From contig OX419345.1 in NCBI GenBank assembly GCA_948470475.1, forward strand, positions 18,378,739 through 18,442,738: a DNA stretch of 64,000 nt, given 5' to 3'. Both the position numbers and the translations under genes were made by a program. This DNA is from Galaxea fascicularis (taxonomy: Eukaryota; Cnidaria; Anthozoa; Scleractinia; Euphylliidae). This document shows, piece after piece, positions 52,501 to 55,075 of this stretch; within the stretch, counting starts at the first letter, position 1; every line of letters begins with the position of its first letter. The notes under the pieces were generated by a model. The model saw nothing but the letters and a program-made list of their open reading frames with translations, was not told where the DNA came from and did no database searches.

Positions 52501-55075
52501 GAATAACGAGGGTCCAGAAACGCAGTAAACACGGAGAGCCGCCATGATACAGGGCTGTCATTAAGGGCCGGGGCCGAGGATTTTCTCCTCGTATTTTGAG
52601 GTATATCCCCGGCTACTTTGATATAGAACCAGCATGTTGACTTCACTACAGCAACTCGAATCCCCGGCTATTTTATTGTTTATCCCCACTTACTTCAAAA
52701 ATTAGTGACAGCCCTGATGATACCATGATGCAAATGGTAATTCTTAACCGACCTCATCACCTGATGAACACTAGCAGTAAGCAGTCGAAACGTTTCAATC
52801 TTGTTCCCAAGTGATTACTTTGCGGGACAAACGATAATGCGTTATTGTACATACCATGATGGAAAATCACCACCTTGATGTTTCTTACTTGGGAAATAAT
52901 CTACAAAAATTTGTTAAATAATTTCAATTAGAATTGTTAATGGCGCAAAAGCAAGAAAAGAATGCGTGAATACAATAGCCTGCAAACAGGTTCTTCATTT
53001 GGGTTATTCCGAGAGATGATCGCGTCGATTTGCTCTTGAATGTGCGCGGTCAAAACTAACGGGTTGACCGTGCGCGATTAGAGAGCAAATCGAAACAGAA
53101 ACCTAAAAGAAGAGCGAGTTCGCAGGCTTTGAATAAGTGAGAACTGTAAAGAGTTTAAAATTGATTTCATTTCGTTGTCTATAGCTACTCACTCCTGGAT
53201 TCGGATCTTTCCATTGTCCTTGGTCATTCAGACGATGTGGCCACTCTGAAAGCGATTCAGACCATCGTTCATTCTATGAGTGCCGTGAAACAAGTAGAGG
53301 ATCCAGCAATTAAATGCAGCTACCTCTCAAGTGAGTGAAACAGTGTGCTGAAAACCTGTTTGGCTGGCATGCGCGTTTCTATTGTCGTTGTCATTTTGTA
53401 GGGGCAGGGTGGCTGAGTGATTAGGGCGTCGGACTTGAGATCTGGAGCGAGTCTCGGGTTCGATTTCCGCTCTGACCACTGACTGGTGTTGTCAGTTCTG
53501 ATTAGTCCTTGGTTCAACTCCTCTCGCCAGTTGGGATTCGTAACACTTGTGTTTATTTGTATTATGTTTCATGATGCTTTTAACCAATCGTTGCATACAA
53601 GTGAAAGATGTTGTCACTTTTTCAACTCTGTTAATTCATTATTTCAAAAACTACTTACGATATACACCTCTCATTTCCGAAAGTGGCCGATTACCGACAT
53701 CTTCCCAAGATTTTTCGAACTTTCCCCTGGGAAGAACAGATGTATAAGTAGGACTGCCAAGGACAGTTTTTGCTTACTATTGCTTGTTTGATCCTTGCTA
53801 TTGTGCTTATTTTTTGTTGTTCCCCTCTCTTTCAGCTATTGGTTTTTCTGGATTCAGCCAGTTTACAAAGTTTAAGGTAGGTTTGCGTCGCCCGTCAAAA
53901 CTCACCATTTTTTTATGAGCACTTCGTAAGTACTTTCTGTAATCGACGATAACCCGTCGGTAGTGTTAGAATATTCTTCTATGCATCATTTAAACATGTG
54001 TTTCCATTTGAACAAAAGTAAGCGAGTGAGCGAAAACCAGCAGAGACCAGTTTTAAGGGTACTGTGTACAGCTGTTTATTTTACTCTGCCAGATGTGTGT
54101 GTATGTTTTTTGTTTGTTTATATTTGTGAGGTTTGTAGCCTACGAACGAAGTGCATAAGTCTAATTCCCTACACGAAAGCTAATACACAGCACCCTGGAG
54201 TTGTTTATTATGCTGAAAATGTAGATGCTGACTTAAAAATACGTCGATTAAATCCTCATGTGCGGCACGTCCAACGCTAAACATGTATTGTGATTCTTTA
54301 TGAATCATGCGACGAGCTAAATTAAATCTTAATTACCGTCAGATTTAAACAGTGCTGGAAACAAATGTCGGTCATCGGACGTCGTTCGACCAACTTTTGA
54401 AAATGTCTGGCCAATTTTCACATTTTGATCGGACATGATGTCCGAACATATTACTAACATATCTTGACTTTTCCCTTGACAAGTACTTCGCGTTGAATTA
54501 CACGATGCAATGTCTGGTCAAACTGGTAAAATGTCCGACCAAAAGGAGGATTTGAAAGGACAAAAGTCCTGTTAAGAAAGAAAAATTACTTCCAGTACTG
54601 TTTAAATCTTAGCACTTTGTAATAATGTGATAAGGTCATGTAGATAGTTTTTCCCGCTGTGCTGAATAAACATGTCTTTCATTCCTTCGTCCATTGTTAG
54701 GAGCACAGCGGCCAAGCAAATCGCGCTCAGCTCTTCATGAAGTTTCTGGAAGCAGTCTTGGAGGTTTATGGCGTAAACATGCCCGAGGAAAAAACCCATC
54801 GCTCCGGATCTGTCGCCTCCATCAAGCCTCTAACACTTAGTTCCAGCACTGAGGACGTGAGAGCAGGACCCTCTTCTTCCCTTTCATCTTCGCTTACCTC
54901 GTTAGCTGGTGGTGGGGCGTCGCGAGGGAAGAACATTTTCATCCCACTACCGTTTAAGCGATCGGGTTCGTCTCTTCGGCAAAAGAAAACCGAGAAGGAA
55001 TCACCGAAGTTTCGTCGAAATTGGTCATCGAGGGGACCACGGAGTACTTCGGCTGGAAAGGGTGTTAAGTGGTAG
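400..55075 (+). CDS. NF1: Neurofibromin (NF1 orthologue), Ras GTPase-activating protein; complete gene, 75 coding exons
   Basis: The product is a very large cytoplasmic and membrane-associated protein that accelerates GTP hydrolysis by Ras. I joined 75 exons, each bounded by GT and AG, whose phases match throughout to give 7,956 nt (2,651 residues plus TAG at 55073-55075); vertebrate neurofibromin is about 2,800 residues. Homology is continuous end to end: N-terminal DWVKLVLRRF, WNWVEN, GRAALQKR, MTGFLCSLGGVCL, the Ras-GAP arginine finger in TLFRGNSLASK (R1199), FLRFINPA (1308-1315), Sec14 motif GHPVFYYIARRF, DVPGTLLN, WDDIAIL, CKQMDHFVGL, and GFSGF near the end. The shortfall against vertebrates is mainly in the linker before the last HEAT segment and in the C-terminal tail. 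Exon boundaries are read by eye and not supported by transcripts. Individual exons are listed in the block entries that follow. Confidence 0.95.
2433..2701 (+). mobile_element. MITE family A, copy 1 (269 bp, 'ctacaac' ends)
   Basis: The left end CTACAACGAGTTGCAAAAA and right end TTTGCAACTGGTTGTAG are inverted repeats of each other. The interior has a pyrimidine-rich block, an imperfect inverted repeat around AAAGTTGTT/AACAACTTT and a purine-rich block. Nearly the same sequence occurs at 11453-11715 and, inverted, at 21551-21819. It codes for no protein. It sits in NF1 intron 1. Confidence 0.8.
2923..10733 (+). CDS. NF1: NF1 exons 2-10, N-terminal helical repeat region (residues 22-296)
   Basis: Exons: 2923-3063, 6820-6903, 7156-7224, 7871-7989, 8961-9064, 9225-9292, 9804-9879, 10438-10541, 10674-10733. 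They encode the first HEAT/ARM-like part of neurofibromin, a scaffold that packs against the GAP domain in the dimer. Exon 2 opens with LP as in vertebrates (LPIKTG). Exon 3 is the least conserved (SAENVTLASQ, then LEAMAKCF) but matches the vertebrate exon in length (84 nt) and phase. The vertebrate exon equivalent to 4a is split here into exons 4 and 5, and exon 7 of vertebrates into 9 and 10. The best conserved stretch is EKLFDLVDNFAESSKRKAAV at residues 245-264. Exons 3 and 4 are short, so their edges are less certain than the rest. Confidence 0.88.
3437..3760 (+). repeat. GC-rich dispersed repeat E, copy 1
   Basis: This block runs from an AT-rich 'aatttaacttagttaacgac' edge through GTGGCGTGGCGTT motifs to a CCTCTCCC end. 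A reverse-complement copy with the same order of motifs lies at 34200-34530. It produces spurious open frames on both strands, but none resembles a known protein. It is in NF1 intron 2. Confidence 0.75.
5886..6725 (+). repeat. 27-bp minisatellite array (~31 units) in NF1 intron 2
   Basis: The unit is GTTGTAAYCCRGGTTGTAAT followed by RAGGTCC (27 bp), and is itself built from two related halves sharing GTTGTAA. Because 27 is a multiple of three and most units avoid stops, several frames on both strands stay open, giving repetitive nine-residue translations such as CNPGCNEVR. I regard these as by-products of the repeat, not genes. Units vary mainly at C/T and A/G positions. Confidence 0.92.
6934..6980 (+). 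repeat. GAT-type microsatellite
   Basis: Imperfect gatgatgatgataatgatga tract, followed by GGTGGTGGTGATAAT, 31 bp downstream of exon 3 in intron 3. Confidence 0.7.
8145..8568. mobile_element. 424-bp foldback element in NF1 intron 5
   Basis: The two arms of about 200 bp are near-perfect reverse complements: TAAAGTGCCTATAACCCCA at the left and the matching GGGTTATAGGCGCTTTA at the right. The centre near 8343-8366 contains two ATTTGCAT/ATGCAAAT-like octamers flanking a short loop. No coding capacity is visible. It has the form of a foldback MITE. Confidence 0.85.
9500..9690 (+). mobile_element. tRNA-derived SINE fragment (family 3), copy 1
   Basis: A degenerate box-B-like segment (TAATAAGTTTGACTCCCACA) is followed by CCTGGATTTTTTCAGGCTTT. 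The same arrangement recurs at 38156-38345, where the tRNA-like head is clearer. It lies in intron 7. Confidence 0.55.
11235..11345 (-). mobile_element. tRNA-derived SINE head, minus strand
   Basis: Read on the minus strand the sequence contains GTCGTGGGTTCGATTCCTAC, a good Pol III B box with T-arm context, preceded by GGTAGATCTAATCCGGAG. Acceptor-stem pairing is not convincing, so this is a tRNA-derived repeat and not a tRNA gene. It lies in intron 10 beside MITE A copy 2. Confidence 0.55.
11453..11715 (+). mobile_element. MITE family A, copy 2
   Basis: Same orientation and layout as the copy at 2433-2701, with the left end CTACAACGAGTTGCAAAAA and a right end reading GGTTGCAG. It ends 112 bp before exon 11. 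Confidence 0.8.
11828..16997 (+). CDS. NF1: NF1 exons 11-19, N-terminal HEAT region into cysteine/serine-rich domain (residues 297-630)
   Basis: Exons: 11828-11992, 12636-12839, 13365-13436, 13584-13643, 14017-14139, 14274-14390, 16013-16092, 16728-16848, 16938-16997. Markers are LTESAAVVCVKLCK in exon 11, DCFVSSFRINYRNNQHFDIC in exon 12, LRWWPKAEVLHP in exon 13, LVKIFHADP in exon 15 and the FWEISSQ motif formed across exons 17 and 18. Exon 12 corresponds to two vertebrate exons fused (9 and 10a). Exon 18 uses an AAG acceptor (16725-16727) rather than CAG. Exons 13 and 14 are short and divergent; they are supported by phase and by position in the alignment. Intron 16 (1.6 kb) contains a 1.09-kb transposon-like element. 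Confidence 0.88.
12893..13195. repeat. Dispersed repeat C, copy 1, with internal inverted repeat
   Basis: The arms at about 12906-12950 and 13000-13045 are inverted (GAGACAGTGTTTCATC against GATGAAACACTGTCTC; CCAAACACC against GGTGTTTGG). The right part contains GCTAATTA, ATCCAAAC and AATAATGAGTTTGAGAAG, which recur in the copy at 17775-18035. In NF1 intron 12. Confidence 0.65.
13645..13960 (+). repeat. Degenerate CAAT/CAGT tetranucleotide repeats in intron 14
   Basis: Two patches (about 13650-13720 and 13911-13955) of CAATCAGTCAATCAATCAGT type flank a non-repetitive centre in the intron between exons 14 and 15. The same repeat type forms a much longer tract at 60172-60606. Confidence 0.6.
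14654..15746. mobile_element. ~1.09-kb element with matching inverted ends in NF1 intron 16
   Basis: The left end (TGATATGAGGGTCTCAATGG) and the right end (CCCCATTGAGACCCTCTGAT) are inverted repeats of about 20-25 bp. Next to the left end are three or four direct copies of TAGTCAGTAAACAG separated by A-runs, and matching TTAGTCAGTTAA and AAACAGTTAACC motifs lie near the right end. The interior of about 800 bp shows no recognisable transposase. It includes a CpG-containing stretch around 15130-15440 with an ATG (minus strand, near 15380) in a promoter/5'-UTR-like setting. I infer a non-autonomous DNA transposon, possibly carrying captured host sequence. Confidence 0.6.
16515..16696 (-). repeat. 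Dispersed repeat V, copy 1 (minus)
   Basis: The minus strand reads TCAGGGGTTTCAATA at the start, then ACAAAGTAGGCAG and CAGTTGCCAGCTTCT, matching the copies at 19381-19560 and 37434-37620. It ends 31 bp before exon 18. Confidence 0.65.
17548..23178 (+). CDS. NF1: NF1 exons 20-27, cysteine/serine-rich domain and following segment (residues 631-892)
   Basis: Exons: 17548-17734, 18722-18795, 19081-19233, 20550-20632, 21080-21157, 21295-21352, 22153-22266, 23140-23178. In vertebrates this region (the CSRD) is a target of PKA and PKC phosphorylation. Recognisable segments are LWSPDVETVLVSLSCFGHMC in exon 20, GRAALQKRIMSLLRQL across exons 20/21, AWESTYTKWQRLTYDL in exon 22, MTGFLCSLGGVCL at 777-789 in exon 23 and LLSLLVCINEKTGLQ in exon 25. 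Exon 24 is a low-similarity serine-rich linker placed by phase (ag|a in, aa|g out). Exon 27 is only 39 nt, and its 13 residues align with the vertebrate VLLTDTNTQFVEQ segment. Confidence 0.88.
17775..18035. repeat. Dispersed repeat C, copy 2
   Basis: Shares AGGTGTTTGGATATCTGA, CAAGTGTTTGATAT, ATGCTAATTAGGATC, ATCCAAACCACC and TTATTAATGAGTTTGAGAAG with copy 1. It is shorter and more diverged. In NF1 intron 20. Confidence 0.6.
19318..19380 (-). mobile_element. tRNA-like sequence (minus strand), likely SINE head or tRNA pseudogene
   Basis: The minus strand reads GGCTTCATAGCTCAGTTGGT followed by AAAGCATCGCACCGGAATCT, a textbook A-box/D-arm segment, then CGAGGTCACAGGG. A matching T-arm with a full GGTTCGA B box is not present, so a functional tRNA is unlikely. 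It lies in intron 22. Confidence 0.5.
19381..19560 (+). repeat. Dispersed repeat V, copy 2
   Basis: Begins CAGGGGTTTCAATAAG and ends AATGAAACCCCTGC, so its ends are short inverted repeats. Interior motifs are ATCTAGACAAAGTAGGCGGC and CGCCGGTTGCCGGCTTCTAA. Lies in NF1 intron 22, immediately after a tRNA-like segment and before repeat J. Confidence 0.7.
19571..19790 (+). repeat. Dispersed repeat J, copy 1
   Basis: Contains AGCTGGCGTTTAGAGCGTTA, GCTCGAAACGTCGGCTTTTA, and CCCCCACCGACGCAGCACCA. The same three segments occur in this order at 36573-36822. Confidence 0.7.
19797..20480 (+). repeat. Repeat I, copy 1, interrupted by a pogo-like MITE
   Basis: Two halves of an older repeat (ACCAAAGTAATTACTTCAGC ... 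GCAATGAGCCAATCAG on the left; AACGCGGGAAAATATGCGCT ... GCTGGCCAATCACAGAGCAA on the right) are separated by a 402-bp MITE. Uninterrupted sequence of the same family is at 38345-38620 on the minus strand. In NF1 intron 22. Confidence 0.75.
19918..20319 (+). mobile_element. Pogo/Tigger-like MITE (402 bp, TA target duplication)
   Basis: Terminal inverted repeats CAGTGGAACCTCGATTATCC and GGATAATCGAGGTTCGACTG are flanked by TA on both sides (19916-19917 and 20320-20321). Comparison with the uninterrupted repeat copy at 38345-38620 places the insertion at a TA. No transposase is encoded. The CAG...CTG ends and TA duplication fit the Tc1/mariner-pogo group. Confidence 0.82.
20880..21055 (+). repeat. 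Pyrimidine-rich low-complexity tract
   Basis: Long run of TTTTC/TCTTC words with a (CTTAT)n patch at about 20905-20935. No coding or structural signal beyond low complexity. It precedes exon 24. Confidence 0.6.
21387..21525. repeat. Imperfect inverted repeat in NF1 intron 25
   Basis: CAGGGATGTAGATAA at the left pairs with GTTATCTACATCCCTG at the right. A related fragment (CCAGGGATGTAGGTAACAGC) lies near 17330 with a similar CCCGG/TTGTCAAC interior. Directly followed by MITE A copy 3. Confidence 0.55.
21551..21819 (-). mobile_element. MITE family A, copy 3 (inverted)
   Basis: Reverse-complement copy of the elements at 2433 and 11453: starts CTACAACCAGTTGCAAAAT and ends TTTTTGCAACTCGTTGTAG. 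In NF1 intron 25. Confidence 0.8.
23671..29768 (+). CDS. NF1: NF1 exons 28-35, pre-GAP region (tubulin-binding segment) and start of GAP domain (residues 893-1187)
   Basis: Exons: 23671-23768, 24767-24839, 25319-25458, 26239-26352, 27187-27350, 28137-28207, 28564-28704, 29685-29768. They cover the segment called the tubulin-binding region in vertebrates and lead into the GAP-related domain. Clear matches are RNKLVEYLTDWV (exon 30), SLLSGLPLQPEGM and EAKSQLFLKYFTLFMNL (exons 31/32), VLAMSNLLNAN (exon 32), GLGYHEDLQTRAVFMEVLTK (exons 32/33) and RFDRLVDLLTLTGERGKLPI (exon 34). The exon 35 donor is the weaker GTTTGT. Introns here carry tRNA-derived SINEs and a palindromic element. Confidence 0.9.
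24200..24440 (+). mobile_element. tRNA-derived SINE (family 2), copy 1
   Basis: The head CTTGTCCGAGCGGTTTAGGG with GGGCTCAAATCCCACTCTGC resembles a tRNA(Leu/Ser)-type D arm and T arm. The body has TAGCTGGTGTTGTCCTGGGT, CAGTTGG and a GGGGAGTGGTCAATTAC tail. The same body occurs at 35672-35890 and 53402-53580. In NF1 intron 28. Confidence 0.8.
24930..25190 (+). mobile_element. tRNA-derived SINE (family 1), copy 1
   Basis: Pol III-type A box GATGGCGCAGTGGTGAGAGC and B box GGGTTCGATTCCCGC are followed by TCATATGTGGGTTGAGTTTG, GCTCCGAGAGGTTTTTCTCC and CCTCAAAAACCAACA. From memory this body is typical of coral genomes. It lies in NF1 intron 29. Confidence 0.85.
25775..25983. mobile_element. AT-rich MITE family D, copy in NF1 intron 30
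   Basis: Begins CACCCTTTACACCCCAATAG and ends GGGATTAAAGGTTAA, with inner ACTTCTCCTTACCACATC and TAAGGAGAATACAC giving inverted similarity. Related fragments are at about 2143-2340, 14472-14562, 27700-27900, 30303-30395 and 51010-51135, and a fuller one is at 59436-59643. Confidence 0.6.
27957..28008 (+). repeat. GAT microsatellite
   Basis: Imperfect (GAT)n tract in NF1 intron 32, with GAC interruptions. Confidence 0.8.
29142..29289. mobile_element. Palindromic element P, copy 1 (148 bp)
   Basis: The left arm GGCCATATTCGTATTCTCGG continues through GAACTGGATCTAGCATG; the right arm is its near-exact reverse complement ending CGAATATGGCC. The centre is TCTTTTCATATGTAAATG. A second copy is at 41081-41236. 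The whole sequence could fold into a hairpin of about 65 bp per arm. In NF1 intron 34. Confidence 0.88.
29393..29585 (-). mobile_element. Truncated copy of the pogo-like MITE
   Basis: Starts CAGTCGAACCTCGATTATTC and continues through GTCCGGATAATCGAGAGTCC, ACATGTAAACAAAAGGTA and ATCAGCCGAACGCATTAG. This is the reverse complement of the right half of the element at 19918-20319. The other half is missing. In NF1 intron 34. Confidence 0.75.
30438..34156 (+). CDS. NF1: NF1 exons 36-43, Ras-GAP catalytic domain (GRD core, residues 1188-1458)
   Basis: Exons: 30438-30607, 31129-31221, 31737-31779, 31892-31973, 32329-32405, 32984-33081, 33638-33787, 34058-34156. This is the catalytic core that inserts an arginine into the Ras active site. 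The arginine finger is R1199 in TLFRGNSLASK, equivalent to human R1276. The structural FLRFINPA motif is at 1308-1315, with R1310 matching human R1391. The lysine in LLSKIL (K1342) matches human K1423. The position of human K1419 is methionine here (M1338). Other conserved stretches are SFEVDPAR, NHVLFTKEKHM, LHKLLWDHQEKIGTYL and GRRPFEKM. All known catalytic residues are present, so an active GAP is expected. There is no counterpart of the vertebrate 21-residue alternative insert at the exon 38/39 junction. Confidence 0.94.
34200..34530 (-). repeat. GC-rich dispersed repeat E, copy 2 (inverted)
   Basis: Reverse complement of the block at 3437-3760: CAATCCCC and GGGAGGGG at the left, AACGCCACGCCACGCC and AGAGCAACTTGCTCCTAGTC at the right. 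It lies in NF1 intron 43 directly left of a ~100-bp tandem duplication. Confidence 0.75.
34553..34800 (+). repeat. Tandem duplication, ~100-bp unit
   Basis: The segment CAGACTGGGTGCGTACCGGG, then AACAAGAAAACATGTTGTA and GTTTAA.GAGACGCG, is present twice in direct orientation (about 34553-34650 and 34651-34758) with a third degenerate start (GGCTGCGTACCG). It abuts repeat E and ends just before exon 44. Confidence 0.7.
34807..37868 (+). CDS. NF1: NF1 exons 44-48, Sec14/CRAL-TRIO-like lipid-binding domain (residues 1458-1635)
   Basis: Exons: 34807-34909, 35545-35600, 36063-36186, 37135-37272, 37758-37868. This segment forms the Sec14-like half of the Sec14-PH module, which binds glycerophospholipids. 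Conserved pieces are RFEEFMARH, LNVFYQGGKSKAGHPVFYYI (exons 44/45), DELLIYHALLTLES, ELVVDFTHTTLENRF (exon 46), ATYLYNCSSSLRQYAKYNER (exon 47) and SLEEDLK (exon 48). Exon 46 ends at AGT just before GTAAGT; a MITE begins 8 bp downstream and its target-site duplication copies this donor. Intron 46 (36187-37134) therefore starts with transposon sequence. Confidence 0.92.
35190..35420 (+). mobile_element. tRNA-derived SINE (family 1), copy 2, 5' truncated, with (ATT)n tail
   Basis: Keeps TTGGTTCTCTACTCTGCTC, GAGAGGTTTTTCTCCGTGTA and CTCAAAAACCAATATTTGAT, then a 3' part AGACTTAAATAAAGTTATCA running into an ATT microsatellite at about 35380-35420. The tRNA head is missing or degraded. In NF1 intron 44. 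Confidence 0.8.
35672..35890 (+). mobile_element. tRNA-derived SINE (family 2), copy 2
   Basis: GGCTTAGGGCGCTGGATTTC, GGTTCAAATCCCGCTCTGGC and CTGGTGTTGTTCTGGGTAAG match copy 1 in order. It ends GGGGAGTGGTCAATTAC followed by a CTTT microsatellite. In NF1 intron 45. Confidence 0.8.
36194..36416. mobile_element. MULE-like MITE (223 bp) at the exon 46 splice donor
   Basis: The ends TAGCCTGGGTAGGAAGCG and (reverse complement of the right end) TACCCGGGTAGCAAGCG continue as inverted repeats for about 50 bp, both containing GTTTCCGTGGGG and CTCGAAAGC. AGTGTAAGTA occurs immediately on both sides (36184-36193 and 36417-36426), a 10-11 bp target-site duplication of the size expected for Mutator-like elements. 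The left duplication is the exon 46/intron 46 boundary itself. Confidence 0.85.
36573..36822 (+). repeat. Dispersed repeat J, copy 2, with strong internal palindrome
   Basis: Shares AGCTGGCGTTTGGAGCGTTA, GCTCGAAACGTCAGCTTTTA and CCCCCACCGACGCAGCACCA with copy 1. Here TAAATAGACCATCGTACAGG and its complement near 36690-36705 also flank the core, producing a hairpin of about 130 bp. In NF1 intron 46. Confidence 0.7.
37434..37620 (+). repeat. Dispersed repeat V, copy 3
   Basis: Contains AAATAGCCACCTGAGCTAAC, ATCTAGACAAAGTAGGCAGC and TTTTCGCCGGTTGCCACCTT in the same order as the copy at 19381-19560. In NF1 intron 47. Confidence 0.65.
38007..39714 (+). CDS. NF1: NF1 exons 49-51, PH-like domain (residues 1636-1731)
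   Basis: Exons: 38007-38054, 38640-38741, 39577-39714. They encode the PH-like half of the Sec14-PH module. The lid-helix region in vertebrates interacts with the Sec14 pocket. Matches are VFPAFRVSSKSSVIVKIG, VQITTPERHRVLGYSSILND, VYYASEVKG and TRWQLSQP. All three exons are phase 0 at both ends, as are exons 47 and 48 before them. Intron 49 holds a tRNA-like SINE and a copy of the repeat that hosts nested MITEs elsewhere in the window. Confidence 0.92.
38156..38345 (+). mobile_element. tRNA-derived SINE (family 3), copy 2
   Basis: A tRNA-like head (GTAGAGCACTGCACCGATAT ... GGGTTTCGATCCCGC, resembling A and B boxes of Pol III promoters) is followed by the body CTGAAATTTTCAGGCTGTAT shared in outline with the copy near 9.5 kb. 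In NF1 intron 49. Confidence 0.6.
38345..38620 (-). repeat. Repeat I, copy 2 (uninterrupted)
   Basis: Reverse complement of the joined halves of copy 1: contains CTCTGTGATTGGCTAGCAAA, AACCAATGAGAACTGGC, CGCATTTTCCCGCGTTTTAC and TGTTGTGATTGGCTGAATTA. It provides the empty-site reference for the two interrupted copies. In NF1 intron 49. Confidence 0.75.
39383..39430. repeat. Short inverted repeat (hairpin)
   Basis: TTTAGGTGTTTCGGGAGGGG pairs with CCCCTTCCTCGAAACACCTAAA around a GTGCCAC centre. In NF1 intron 50, followed by a CCCTCC-rich tract at about 39468-39510. Confidence 0.65.
39982..52092 (+). CDS. NF1: NF1 exons 52-71, C-terminal HEAT repeat region (residues 1732-2431)
   Basis: Exons: 39982-40047, 41534-41651, 42082-42167, 42344-42441, 42740-42830, 42984-43073, 43411-43530, 43877-43994, 44646-44786, 45528-45596, 46035-46177, 46939-47000, 48039-48153, 48991-49071, 49720-49770, 49848-49937, 50863-50995, 51345-51432, 51507-51553, 51800-52092. 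They encode the large helical solenoid used for dimerisation and scaffolding. Strong matches: KPKDVPGTLLN, LNLGTSDPSLRLAAYNLLCS, GLCIPANNTLFIVGISEKLA, LKHLCLEYMAPWL, GGLGSVKAEVMADTAVALAS, LEQHLMWDDIAIL, HGLVINIIQSLCTC, LSSPKFYLLFGISKVK, CKQMDHFVGLHFSNNFHFAL and PVSEEVRS. Exon 69 must use the donor at 51433 (AG|GTAGCT); the nearer GTAAGA at 51423 would break the frame before exon 70. Exon 71 is a short, poorly conserved linker compared with vertebrates and lacks a recognisable equivalent of the vertebrate bipartite nuclear localisation signal. Confidence 0.9.
40154..40268. mobile_element. 115-bp palindromic MITE in NF1 intron 52
   Basis: The left arm TAGTCTCCTTCGCAGACG and right arm CGTCTGCGAAGGAGACTA are perfect inverted repeats; the arms continue through TTTTGGCTCGTCACGCAATC to a centre at AACGAACGTTCGTT. 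Confidence 0.85.
40429..40604 (+). repeat. 88-bp direct tandem duplication
   Basis: The unit starts GCTGTTGCTTGGAAAC and contains GAAAATGAACTTTGGT and ACGTCGAAAAGATGTAGTGT. The two copies (40429-40516, 40517-40604) differ at only a few positions, suggesting a recent event. In NF1 intron 52. Confidence 0.85.
41081..41236. mobile_element. Palindromic element P, copy 2 (156 bp)
   Basis: Both ends read AATAGGCC.../...GGCCTATT, with the same arms as copy 1. The loop segment is inverted relative to copy 1 (ACATTTACATATGAAAAG here). In NF1 intron 52. Confidence 0.88.
41251..41385. repeat. Inverted repeat ends CTTTCTGCAGGTACC
   Basis: TTGGCTCTTTCTGCAGGTACC at the left is mirrored by GGGTACCTGCAGAAAGACC at the right, around an A-rich interior of about 90 bp. 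It starts 15 bp after palindromic element P copy 2. Possibly a separate small MITE. Confidence 0.6.
46221..46619. mobile_element. GC-rich MITE family O, copy 1, with expanded GTTGCC hexamer
   Basis: Left end AAGGACCTTTAGCAGCGACG then ACGGCGACGGCAGCG; right end GCCGTCCTCTTTGCTAAAGC then TCCTTAC, the inverted complement. The right sub-terminal part holds eight consecutive GTTGCC units. Copy 2 is at 59039-59371. In NF1 intron 62. Confidence 0.8.
47180..47250 (-). mobile_element. tRNA-like sequence (minus strand), pseudo-tRNA or SINE head
   Basis: The minus strand reads GTGACAGAGTGGCCGAGTGG ... GGGTCCGAATCCTGTCGC. The first and last seven bases can pair (one G-T wobble) and a D-arm-like segment is clear. 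The anticodon arm has a nine-base loop or a mismatch, and there is no long variable arm to fit a Leu/Ser tRNA. I therefore call it tRNA-derived, not a gene. In NF1 intron 63. Confidence 0.5.
48186..48480. repeat. Dispersed repeat S, copy 1
   Basis: Rich in GGACAATGTCCGAC-type words (TCGGACAATGTCCGACTAAA, ACTTTGGTCGGAGATTATGT, GGTCCGACATTTC). Similar wording and spacing occur in the TIR-bounded copy at 54341-54609. In NF1 intron 64. Confidence 0.55.
48617..48788. mobile_element. 172-bp palindromic element
   Basis: AATACACCATTTTGTTAATG at the left is mirrored by ATTACTAGCAAAATGGTGTATT at the right. The inner arms GAATTGTGGGTAGATCCAGT and ACTGGGTCTACCCACAATAC pair with few mismatches. Lies in NF1 intron 64 against a SINE fragment. 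Confidence 0.8.
48789..48895 (+). mobile_element. tRNA-derived SINE (family 1) fragment, copy 3
   Basis: GGGGTTCTCTACTATGCTCC, GAGGTTTTTTCTCTGGGTAC and CTCCTCAAAAACCAACATTT match the body of copy 1. It abuts the right end of a palindromic element at 48617-48788. In NF1 intron 64. Confidence 0.75.
49135..49165 (+). repeat. (GACC)n microsatellite
   Basis: Tract of CCGACCGACCGACCGACC in NF1 intron 65. A related GACTGACTGACGGACGGACG tract is at about 49591-49630 in the same intron. Confidence 0.85.
49975..50560 (+). repeat. CCTTGAAAACT-type dispersed repeat
   Basis: Contains repeated words TTGAAAACTCCTTGAAAATG, GTCCTTGAAAACTCCTTGAA and, near the right, GACTCCTTGAATTTTGTGAT and GTCCTGGAAGGCCTTGAA. 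A similar block with CCTGGAAAACCCTGGAAATC is near 38900-39160. Nature unknown. In NF1 introns 67 and 50. Confidence 0.5.
52294..55075 (+). CDS. NF1: NF1 exons 72-75, last helical segment and C-terminal tail (residues 2432-2651)
   Basis: Exons: 52294-52394, 53185-53330, 53836-53876, 54701-55075. Conserved features are RYLYEVLAEASLVFPGVFPV (exon 72), YSLLDSDLSIVLGHSDDVAT (exon 73), GFSGFSQFTKFKE (exons 74/75) and MKFLEAVLEVYG (exon 75). The remaining ~95 residues form a low-complexity tail rich in serine and basic residues (FKRSGSSLRQKKTEK) that ends at TAG 55073-55075; only its general character resembles the vertebrate tail. A 269-bp TIR-bounded repeat ends 91 bp before exon 75. Confidence 0.9.
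53402..53580 (+). mobile_element. tRNA-derived SINE (family 2), copy 3
   Basis: AGGGTGGCTGAGTGATTAGG and GGGTTCGATTTCCGCTCTGA give recognisable A and B boxes; the body continues ACTGGTGTTGTCAGTTCTGA and CGCCAGTTGGGATTC. A related fragment of the body is seen near 36838-36950. In NF1 intron 73. Confidence 0.75.
54341..54609. mobile_element. Dispersed repeat S, copy 2, TIR-bounded
   Basis: Ends AGATTTAAACAGTGCTGGAA and TTCCAGTACTGTTTAAATCT are inverted repeats. The interior has GGTCATCGGACGTCGTTCGA, TGATCGGACATGATGTCCGA and AAATGTCCGACC. It lies between exons 74 and 75 of NF1. Confidence 0.75.
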
